64,000 nucleotides of DNA, taken from contig NZ_JAHZTC010000009.1 in assembly GCF_019599265.1 (NCBI RefSeq), forward strand, positions 1 to 64,000, written 5' to 3'. The DNA is from Pontibacter sp. HSC-14F20 (GTDB lineage Bacteria; Bacteroidota; Bacteroidia; Cytophagales; Hymenobacteraceae). Below, in pieces: positions 17,012 through 23,870 of this stretch. The notes under the pieces were generated by a model. That model was not told the DNA's origin and did no database searches. It saw only the letters and a program-made list of their open reading frames with translations. The position numbers and the translations under genes were made by a program. Numbering within the stretch: the first letter of the stretch is position 1; the number at the start of each line of letters is the position of its first letter.

Positions 17012-17419
17012 ATGGAAGGAACAAGCAAGAAGGGCTTTTTACGGAAGAGCCAAAAGGACTACAGTCTGGCCTTCAAGCTGAGTGTTGTGGACCAGGTCGA
17101 GAAAGGGCTGCTGACCTACAAGCAGGCCCAGGCCAGGTACGGCATCCAGGGGCGATCGACTGTTTTGGTTTGGCTGCGTAAACACGGGCAGTTAGACTGG
17201 AAAAGCAAGCGCCCCATGAAAGAAAAGCAGCCGCCCCGCAGCAGGATCCACAAACTGGAAGCCAAAATCAAACGCTTAGAGCAGGAGAAGCTCATTCTCA
17301 ACCGGGCCATCGACATTGCCGACGAGCAGTTGGGCACCGACATCCGAAAAAAGTATTTGCCCCTCTGGCAAGCAGCTTTCCGGCCAAAGGGGCAGCCAGA
17401 ACCACCCGAAAGCAGATAG
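17012..17419 (+). CDS. IS3 transposase OrfA
   Basis: 135 residues from the ATG at 17012 (an in-frame TTG at 16991 lies inside the left inverted repeat and is less likely). N-terminal helix-turn-helix: DYSLAFKLSVVDQVEKG, then YKQAQARYGI and STVLVWLRKHG, which bind the inverted repeats. A leucine-zipper-like coiled coil with IHKLEAKIKRLEQEK follows. In IS3 elements OrfA alone regulates, and the OrfAB fusion is the transposase. The reading frame passes through the heptamer A AAA AAG at 17347-17353 in the correct phase for slippage. Confidence 0.9.
   Translation: MEGTSKKGFLRKSQKDYSLAFKLSVVDQVEKGLLTYKQAQARYGIQGRSTVLVWLRKHGQLDWKSKRPMKEKQPPRSRIHKLEAKIKRLEQEKLILNRAIDIADEQLGTDIRKKYLPLWQAAFRPKGQPEPPESR
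17347..17394 (+). promoter_or_regulatory. Programmed -1 ribosomal frameshift signal
   Basis: The slippery heptamer A AAA AAG (17347-17353) is in the orfA phase. A 4-base spacer follows, then a hairpin: 17358-17364 pairs with 17388-17394 (7 bp), one C/A mismatch, then 17366-17369 with 17383-17386 (4 bp), around a 13-base loop. The -1 frame leads directly into orfB. This is the standard design for making OrfAB in IS3 elements. Confidence 0.88.
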
Positions 17420-18255
17420 CCCATTCACTGGGCTACAGCCGGCAGTACCTCTACAAGCTGCGAAAGCAGGAGTCGGAAAGGGCTGCCCTCCACCACCAGC
17501 GGGTCCGGCAGCTGGTCTGTGAGCAGCGCAAGCTTTTGCCGCGCCTGGGCACCCGCAAGCTGTACTCCAAGCTGCAGCCGGCCTTCAGGAGCCTGGGCCT
17601 CAAAGTGGGCAGGGACAGGCTCTTTGGCTGCCTCAGGGAGTTTGGCCTGCTCATAAAGCCAGGCAGGCGCTACGTGCAGACCACCATGTCGCGGCACCAC
17701 CTGCGCAAGTACCCCAACCTGGTCAGGGGGCTGCCGGTGACGCATCCCGAGCAGGTGTGGGCAAGCGACATCACCTACGTCAGGACCCGGCAGGGCACCT
17801 GCTACGTGAACCTGGTCACCGACGCCTTCAGCCGCCGGATCATGGGCTACGCGGCGGCGGCCAACATGGAGGCGGTGAGCATGGGCCGTGCCCTTGCCAT
17901 GGCCCTCAAGGCCAAGCAGACGGCGACCGACACGATCCACCACTCGGACCGCGGGCTGCAATACTGCTCCCGGCACTACGTGGGCCTGGCCACGGAAAGG
18001 GGCCTGCGGATGAGCATGACCCAGGACTCGGACCCGTATGAGAATGCCCTGGCCGAGCGCATGAACCGCACACTCAAAGAGGAGTTCGGGCTGGGCGGCA
18101 CGCTCGATAACCTCGAGCAGGTGGAGCTTTTATTGGAGCAAGCCGTAGAACTCTACAACGAGCACAGGCCGCACCTGGCCCTGAAAATGAGAACACCCCA
18201 GCAGGTACACCAAGAAAAAATCCCGGCCTGCCTAAACAAACCGGGACCTTGTTAA
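17353..18255 (+). CDS. IS3 transposase OrfB (made as OrfAB fusion by -1 frameshift)
   Basis: Reading frame entered after slippage at 17353; the predicted OrfAB fusion is about 414 residues. An HTH-21-like domain (KQIAHSLGYSRQYLYKLRKQE and GTRKLYSKLQP) is followed by the retroviral-type integrase core. The catalytic triad is visible: first D in WASDITYV, second D in HHSDRGLQY, and E in YENALAERMNRTLKEEF (the D-D-35-E arrangement). A separate start inside orfB is possible only at TTG codons such as 17536. Frame is intact to the stop just before the right inverted repeat. Confidence 0.92.
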   Translation, partial: VFAPLASSFPAKGAARTTRKQIAHSLGYSRQYLYKLRKQESERAALHHQRVRQLVCEQRKLLPRLGTRKLYSKLQPAFRSLGLKVGRDRLFGCLREFGLLIKPGRRYVQTTMSRHHLRKYPNLVRGLPVTHPEQVWASDITYVRTRQGTCYVNLVTDAFSRRIMGYAAAANMEAVSMGRALAMALKAKQTATDTIHHSDRGLQYCSRHYVGLATERGLRMSMTQDSDPYENALAERMNRTLKEEFGLGGTLDNLEQVELLLEQAVELYNEHRPHLALKMRTPQQVHQEKIPACLNKPGPC

Positions 18256-18292
18256 ATCTGTCAACCTATTTCAGGACGATTCAAGGTATAGC

Positions 18293-19315
18293 TCAGGCCC
18301 ATACCCTGGTGCCTTCGGTACAGTTGCGGCACATCTCTATTTCCTCCCGAGATTGTAACAGACTTTTACGGAATTGGTTATAACCCGGACTGCGCCATAC
18401 CTGCCGGAAGCTTTGTGTTTTCACGTCTCCCATTCGGTACTCGGCATCTTTGTCGAAACAGCAGGGCACCACCAGACCATCCCAGGTGATCACACAGGAG
18501 TGCCACATCTTCCAGCACTGGTTGAGCAGCTTGTTTTTGATGGAAAAACTGCCGTCGCCGTTGTTTCTATACCTGGAGTAGTAGTCGATGGTAGGTATAA
18601 GCGGGGAGCCCTGCTCATAATCGTAAATCTGGGCGGTTTTAAACACCACTTCGTCTACACCCAGTTCGTCAGCCAGCGCCTGCACTTCCGAAATCTGATG
18701 CTCGTTGGGTTTTACCACCAAAAACTGAAACATGATATGAGGCGTGCGCGACTTCAATTCTCTTTTCCACTTCACAACCTGCCGTGTTCCTTCCAGCACT
18801 TTGTCGAGTTTGCCTCCCACGCGGTAAGATGCATACGTTTCCTGCGTGGTGCCATCAATCGACACGATCAGGCGGTCCAGGCCCGACTCAACGGTCTTGC
18901 GTGCGGTGTCGCTGTCGAGGAAGTGGGCGTTGGTGGAAGTAGCGGTATAGATGCCCCGGTCTGATGCGTACTTCACTAACTCCAGAAAACTCTTATGCAG
19001 GTATGGCTCACCCTGAAAGTAGAAAATCAGGTATAGCAGGCGCTTGTGCAGCTGATCAATAGTCTCTTTAAACAAATCATTCTGCAGCATACCGGTGGGT
19101 CTGGTGAAGGAGCGAAGACCGCTGGGGCACTCGGGGCAGCGCAGGTTGCAGGAGGTAGTCGGTTCAAACGAAATGCTGATCGGGTCGCCCCAGTGCACTG
19201 CCTTGCGCGACATGCGTGCATACCAATAGCTACCCGCCACCTGCAGGGCATTCAGCAGGCGCAGTGGCGTCAGTTTCGACAAAAAATTGAACTTATCAGA
19301 AAGGTGGAGCTTCAT
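18293..19315 (-). CDS. Radical SAM/SPASM domain protein
   Basis: 340 residues. The radical-SAM iron-sulfur motif is CNLRCPEC near residue 58-65 and binds the cluster that cleaves S-adenosylmethionine. The C-terminal SPASM-type region has further cysteines (CWKMWHSC, VPCCFD, CRNC) for auxiliary clusters. Such proteins mature peptides or modify small molecules; no precursor peptide gene is visible nearby, so the substrate is unknown. The ATG at 19315 (MKLHLSDK) is preferred to a TTG 30 bases upstream that lies in the neighbour's terminator. Originally it was probably followed within about 50 bases by mscS, now split off by the IS3 element. Confidence 0.9.
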   Translation of the reverse strand: MKLHLSDKFNFLSKLTPLRLLNALQVAGSYWYARMSRKAVHWGDPISISFEPTTSCNLRCPECPSGLRSFTRPTGMLQNDLFKETIDQLHKRLLYLIFYFQGEPYLHKSFLELVKYASDRGIYTATSTNAHFLDSDTARKTVESGLDRLIVSIDGTTQETYASYRVGGKLDKVLEGTRQVVKWKRELKSRTPHIMFQFLVVKPNEHQISEVQALADELGVDEVVFKTAQIYDYEQGSPLIPTIDYYSRYRNNGDGSFSIKNKLLNQCWKMWHSCVITWDGLVVPCCFDKDAEYRMGDVKTQSFRQVWRSPGYNQFRKSLLQSREEIEMCRNCTEGTRVWA

Positions 19316-19334
19316 GTACAGGTATGCAAAAAAA

Positions 19335-19354
19335 GGGCAGCCCAAAGGCTGCCC
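19335..19354 (-). terminator. Terminator of the baeRF-type gene
   Basis: GGGCAGCC (19335-19342) pairs with GGCTGCCC (19347-19354) around CAAA. The A-run at 19328-19334 provides the U-run on the minus strand. It separates the gene 19400-20587 from the radical SAM gene. Confidence 0.8.
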
Positions 19355-19399
19355 TCTAAATTATGCTATCTGGCGCTAACGGCCAAAAGTGCGCGCTGT

Positions 19400-20587
19400 T
19401 TAGTATCGGAAGAGCGCTTTCACGCTGCCACCATCTTCGCTCACCTCAGCCAATCCATTGTAGCTGCTCACGTATACCTTACCGCCCTGCGCCAGCGTCT
19501 TGATGGCCGCCAGGTTGATCAGGTCGTCATCGCCGCGCTGGTAGTCTTTGTGCACTTCGGCCACGGCACTCTTGGCATCGTAGCGCCCCCAAACCGGGCT
19601 GCTTGGCGTAATAAACAGTGTATCGACGCGGCCATGCACCGCTTCGGCGGCTACCGTGGCAATGTCTTCGGACGTTACGCCGGTGCCCGCCACGTTTTCG
19701 TAGCGGCTAAGCGAGTCGGTGTGACTTTGCTGCATCAGCGGTTTCATCACTTCCAGTGCCTTCTCGTGTATCGTCTGAGGACTCATACCTGCAGCGCTCT
19801 CGTTCAGGTTGATGTGTTGCGGTACGATGTGCTTATACTTGCTGAACTTGCGGAACAGAGCGCAATAGTGGTCTACCCCGGCCAGAACAAGTGGCTCTGT
19901 GGCGTTGTGCAGAATTTCCTGCAGACTGTTGTCTATTTCGTGAATAAACTCAATTACCTCGTCATGCTCTTCGTCGCCTTTGCTGGCACCTGCCCCGTGC
20001 ACAATGTTAGAGCCGTTTACAGTTGTAGTGGAGTTATGGAAATCCTGGTCTTTGCCTTTGAGTGTGAACTTGAGCGCCTCGTTCATACTCTCCGGCGCAA
20101 AGGCGCTGATGTCTATCTGGCGGATGCGTTCAATGGTGGCTTCAAAAAAGCCGATGCGCTCGCGGTAAAGCGACAAGATAAAGAAGCGTCCGTTCTGACT
20201 TAGGATCGGCAGGACCGGTGTGAAATAGAACTGGTCGAGTACATATACCACGTCCGGCATGGTGGTCGGCAAGGTATAGTGCGCCGAGAAACCCTTGGTG
20301 ATGAATACGGCCAGTCCTTCAGCCTGGTGTCGCCAGAATCCGGTGTCGTTCATAAGTTCCTCGGCTGGTTGCAGGTAAGCGTTAATTTCCGTCTCCGGTA
20401 CATCGTGTCTGGCCAGCAGAGCGCGAGCTTCTTTCAGTTTGTTTTTAAACAGCGTCTGGTCCTGACCATTCAGGGTTTCGTGTCCGGCTCGGTGTGTAGG
20501 TATGTAAATGGAGATGCAAAGTGCGCCTTTCGTGTTGTTCTGCACATTGAGCAACTTCTCAATGTCACTTTTGTTGATTAATGCCAT
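19400..20587 (-). CDS. baeRF-family protein (bacterial archaeo-eukaryotic release factor-like)
   Basis: 395 residues, soluble. It matches the baeRF3/baeRF7-type family: an N-terminal region with CISIYIPTHRAGHE, a middle domain with FFILSLYRERIGFFEA, and a C-terminal Rossmann-like part with EPLVLAGVDHYCALFRK, DTLFITPSSPVWGRYD and LINLAAIKTLAQGGKVYV. These proteins are distant relatives of the eRF1/Pelota release factors. They are suggested to act at stalled or resting ribosomes, but their role in bacteria is largely untested. The catalytic GGQ of eRF1 is not present. Single gene with its own terminator; no ribosome-associated neighbour. Confidence 0.78.
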   Translation of the reverse strand: MALINKSDIEKLLNVQNNTKGALCISIYIPTHRAGHETLNGQDQTLFKNKLKEARALLARHDVPETEINAYLQPAEELMNDTGFWRHQAEGLAVFITKGFSAHYTLPTTMPDVVYVLDQFYFTPVLPILSQNGRFFILSLYRERIGFFEATIERIRQIDISAFAPESMNEALKFTLKGKDQDFHNSTTTVNGSNIVHGAGASKGDEEHDEVIEFIHEIDNSLQEILHNATEPLVLAGVDHYCALFRKFSKYKHIVPQHINLNESAAGMSPQTIHEKALEVMKPLMQQSHTDSLSRYENVAGTGVTSEDIATVAAEAVHGRVDTLFITPSSPVWGRYDAKSAVAEVHKDYQRGDDDLINLAAIKTLAQGGKVYVSSYNGLAEVSEDGGSVKALFRY

Positions 20588-20739
20588 ATTTTCTAGCGGT
20601 TAAATGAATAAGGATATCTCAAACAATTAAATACTGTGGAAGCCCTACCGTACCGATAGGGGGTTAGGCTTTAATTACGCACTAAACAAATACACGGTTA
20701 TTGATGACTCTGCAAACAGAGGCATTGTCACTAAAACAA

Positions 20740-20770
20740 AGCCGCCCATGCTGGTGAAACATGGGCGGCT
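20740..20770 (-). terminator. Terminator of the TlpA-like gene
   Basis: 11-bp perfect stem, core GCCGCCCATG/CATGGGCGGC (20740-20750 with 20760-20770), 9-base loop, A-rich flank at 20733-20739. Two AGGTATA words lie between the hairpin and the stop codon of the gene. Confidence 0.82.
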
Positions 20771-20795
20771 CAGGTATAAGCTATAGGTATAGAAA

Positions 20796-22211
20796 TTATT
20801 TGCGGGAGGCTCTGCTGCTCATCACATGCTGCAGGATTTCCTTTTCAACTTCCCGGTCTATGGGCCGGCGGGGCTTTGTGCTCAGAATCGTGCCATTATC
20901 GTCTATCAGGAAGTAAGCCGGCACATCTTTAAGGCCATACCTTTTGGCCAGTTCATGGCCCTGCCCCTTCAGGTATAGCTGCACGCCTCTTAAGCCCCTC
21001 GATTTCACCACACTGCGCCAGGCTTGTTCGTTTTCATCCACTCCTATATTTATGAGGACCACATCGTGATGTTGTAGCTTTCGGGCCAACTCCTGCGCGT
21101 GCGGCTGCTCCACCATGCACAAACCGCAGTCGGTGCGCCAGAAACTCAGGTATACAACCTTGCCTCTAAAATCGCTGAGCGACACCAGTTCCCCGTTTAT
21201 GTCCTTCAGGCTGAAGTCGGGCGCAGTGCTGCCTATACCTAAACCCGGGTGGCTTTCGTACTGGCGCTGCAACGCGGTGTGCACATGAGCTATACCTTTG
21301 TTTTGGCTAAAGTCCTGCAGCATGGCAGGCAGGTGCAGCACGTTGCCTTGTTGCAACGACTGGCGAATGAGATGCGCCTGTGCCATCACGCGCGCCTGGC
21401 CCTGCAAGGTATAGCTCACCTCATAGTATGCTTTTTTATAATAATGTATATCGCTCAGCTCCAGCCGGGCCTGCTGCCCTATGTACCGGATGTAGTTGCG
21501 CAGAAATGTCGGAAAGCTGATGGCCTCTAACGTTGCGGGTTGTTCCATGTCCAGGTAATCCAGAAAGTCGAAATATTCAGGAGAGGGTTGAAGCTGCACC
21601 GGAAGCCGCATCAGCTCGCGCATGTCAAAAAAAGTGAGGCGGTCGTTGGCGTAACTGTATTCAATCTCAGCCAGTATCAGTTGCCGGAAATGCTCGCTCA
21701 CCGGTTTCGCTTTTATTTTCTTCTCAAAGATGGCTAGCTGATCTTCTTTGCGGTAATCCAGAAACTGCAGAAACTCTTTCTCGGATAGCTTTACATTGTC
21801 GGGCAGGGTCTGGTAGTCTTCCTCCTCATCGAAGCGATAGGTATGCAGTGCCAGGTAGTTGTTTTCATTCGCGCCCTCTCCACTGTATTTCAGCGACTTG
21901 AGCATTTTACCGGCTACAAATGTCACCTGCATCTCAAAACCCGGCTCCAGGTATAGCGGCACTGATTCGTTGCCGTATACCAACTCCATCGTCATGGGTT
22001 TGCTAACCGGTACCTCAAGCCTGAATTGCCCTTTACTTACCTTGGTAAATGAGCGCTGTTCTTCCGGAAATAATAAAGAGGGGAGCGAGGCGATAAAGAT
22101 GTTATCCTCCTGGCCCTTTTGAACTTTGCCCGTAATGGTAACGGTGCCCTGAGCCAACAGGTAATGTGTTGCCAGCATACATGCCAGCAATAGGATGAAC
22201 ATTCGTTTCAT
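20796..22211 (-). CDS. TlpA-like thioredoxin-domain protein with DUF4369-like N-terminus
   Basis: 471 residues. Signal peptide MKRMFILLLACMLATHYLLAQ, then a beta-rich N-terminal domain of the type found before TlpA domains in Bacteroidota (TVTITGKVQKGQEDNIFIA), an alpha-helical middle (about 110-310), and a C-terminal thioredoxin fold starting at GLGIGSTAPDFSLKDINGE. The redox motif is CGLC in SFWRTDCGLCMVEQP. It is exported and probably acts in periplasmic thiol-disulfide exchange or under stress. The ATG at 22211 gives a proper signal peptide, whereas a longer frame to 22301 uses a non-ATG start and adds 30 residues ahead of it. Confidence 0.87.
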   Translation of the reverse strand: MKRMFILLLACMLATHYLLAQGTVTITGKVQKGQEDNIFIASLPSLLFPEEQRSFTKVSKGQFRLEVPVSKPMTMELVYGNESVPLYLEPGFEMQVTFVAGKMLKSLKYSGEGANENNYLALHTYRFDEEEDYQTLPDNVKLSEKEFLQFLDYRKEDQLAIFEKKIKAKPVSEHFRQLILAEIEYSYANDRLTFFDMRELMRLPVQLQPSPEYFDFLDYLDMEQPATLEAISFPTFLRNYIRYIGQQARLELSDIHYYKKAYYEVSYTLQGQARVMAQAHLIRQSLQQGNVLHLPAMLQDFSQNKGIAHVHTALQRQYESHPGLGIGSTAPDFSLKDINGELVSLSDFRGKVVYLSFWRTDCGLCMVEQPHAQELARKLQHHDVVLINIGVDENEQAWRSVVKSRGLRGVQLYLKGQGHELAKRYGLKDVPAYFLIDDNGTILSTKPRRPIDREVEKEILQHVMSSRASRK

Positions 22212-22406
22212 AGGTACGGTGGGTAGAGGTGTCTTATAAAATCTAATTTTGGGTTCAATTAGCTGCCTGTTCAACCTTACTGTCCTTAGCAAAGAAGACA
22301 ACAGCTAACGCACTCAACATTAATTATATAGTTTATATTCCCAATTCCCAATACTACCTTTTAAATTATACGAAAGATAGAACTACTTCCCGCTAAAAGC
22401 ACAATT

Positions 22407-23792
22407 CTAACCAAAGAGCGAAGCAAACACTTCTTCTAATCGTCCAAAAGGATGCACATTAATGGAGAATTTGCTCAGGTCCACTCCCTTCTTGTTGTAT
22501 TTTGAAATATAGATATCCTGGAAGCCCAGCTTCTCAGCTTCGGTAATGCGGCTCTCGATACGGTTAACGGCTCTCACCTCCCCCCCAAGGCCTACTTCCG
22601 CTGCAAAACAGGAGGTGCTAGGTATAGCAATGTCTTCAAAAGATGAGAGGATGGAGGCGCAAACAGCCAGGTCGAGGGCAGGGTCTTCTACCTTCAGGCC
22701 ACCGGCAATGTTCAGGAACACGTCCTGTGCACCCAGTCTATACCCGCCGCGCTTCTCCAGCACAGCCAGCAACATGTTCAGGCGCTTCCCATCAAAACCG
22801 GTGCTGGTACGCTGTGGCGTGCCATACGTAGCAGGCGTTACCAGGCTTTGCACTTCAATCAGCAATGGCCGGTTGCCCTCTAATGTAGCGCCGATGGCTA
22901 TCCCACTGAATGAATCCTCACGCTGTGAGATCAGGATCTCGGATGGGTTGCTCACTTCGCGCAGGCCGGTTCCCAGCATTTCGTAAATGCCCAGCTCGGA
23001 GGTAGAGCCGAAGCGGTTCTTGGAGGTGCGCAGGATGCGGTAGGTCATGTGGCGGTCGCCTTCAAAAGTCAAGACCGTGTCCACCATATGCTCCAGTATC
23101 TTTGGCCCGGCCAGGTTACCTTCTTTGGTGATGTGGCCGATCAAGAAAACGGGCGTACCGCTCTCTTTGGCAAACTTCAGCAACTCCGCCGTACACTCCC
23201 GTACCTGACTTACACTGCCGGCTCCAGCCTCTATAAAGGATGAGTGCAGTGTTTGGATGGAGTCGATGATGAGTACCTGCGGGCGCAACTGCTCTATTTG
23301 CTTGAAGATATTCTGGGTGCCGGTTTCGGTCAGGATGAAGCAGTCGGAGGTCTGGGCATTGAGGCGCTCGGCCCGCATCTTGATCTGGTGTTCGCTTTCC
23401 TCACCACTCACGTACAGCACCCGCAGCCCTGTCAGGCTCAGGGCGATCTGCAGCATCAGGGTAGACTTGCCTATACCTGGCTCACCGCCAATAAGCACCA
23501 TAGAGCCGGGCACAATACCGCCGCCCAGCACCCGGTTCAGTTCCTGGTCCACGGTCTGGATGCGCTGCTGCTCCTGGTAGTTGATGTCAGCGATAGGCTT
23601 GGGCTTATTGGCTACCTGCGCCGAACTACTGGTGTTGCCTACTTTCCAGACGCTGGTGGGGGTGAGCTCTTCGCGCTGCACTACTTCCTCCACGTAAGTA
23701 TTCCACTCGCCACAGGCGGGGCACTTGCCAATCCATTTGGCCGATTGCGCACCGCAGTTCTGACAAAAATATGATGTTTTGATCTTAGCCAT
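22407..23792 (-). CDS. radA: DNA repair protein RadA
   Basis: 461-residue RecA-like helicase that processes branched recombination intermediates. In order: N-terminal four-cysteine zinc finger with CQNCG and CPACGEW (about 10-30), Walker A GGEPGIGKST (about 101-110), Walker B VLIIDSIQTL, the RadA signature KNRFGS near residue 257, and a C-terminal Lon-protease-like domain with GGLKVEDPALDLAV. Length and all motifs are normal for the family. Single gene between the TlpA-like protein and the histidine kinase, both on the same strand. Confidence 0.96.
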   Translation of the reverse strand: MAKIKTSYFCQNCGAQSAKWIGKCPACGEWNTYVEEVVQREELTPTSVWKVGNTSSSAQVANKPKPIADINYQEQQRIQTVDQELNRVLGGGIVPGSMVLIGGEPGIGKSTLMLQIALSLTGLRVLYVSGEESEHQIKMRAERLNAQTSDCFILTETGTQNIFKQIEQLRPQVLIIDSIQTLHSSFIEAGAGSVSQVRECTAELLKFAKESGTPVFLIGHITKEGNLAGPKILEHMVDTVLTFEGDRHMTYRILRTSKNRFGSTSELGIYEMLGTGLREVSNPSEILISQREDSFSGIAIGATLEGNRPLLIEVQSLVTPATYGTPQRTSTGFDGKRLNMLLAVLEKRGGYRLGAQDVFLNIAGGLKVEDPALDLAVCASILSSFEDIAIPSTSCFAAEVGLGGEVRAVNRIESRITEAEKLGFQDIYISKYNKKGVDLSKFSINVHPFGRLEEVFASLFG

Positions 23793-23870
23793 TCTGCTTT
23801 ATACCTCTACAACCCTAATAGTCAGGGCCGATTGTGTTCTTAAATTGATTAAAAAAGGAAACTATACCTG

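Larger units (their letters stand above)
16976..18279 (+). mobile_element. Complete IS3-family insertion sequence
   Basis: 1304 bp bounded by 21-bp inverted repeats (16976-16996 and 18259-18279) with one mismatch; both begin TCGTCCTGAAATA reading inward. It carries the classical overlapping orfA and orfB with a programmed -1 frameshift signal between them, and both frames are open, so it looks functional. I find no clear 3-4-bp target duplication at the edges. It has no AGGTATA word inside, in contrast with the flanking DNA, which supports a recent arrival. Confidence 0.92.

Noticed and set aside
19046..20203. Long plus-strand open frame of 385 codons
   Set aside because: It lies antisense to the radical SAM and baeRF-type genes, has no domain, and its Cys/His/Leu-rich composition is that of a shadow frame.
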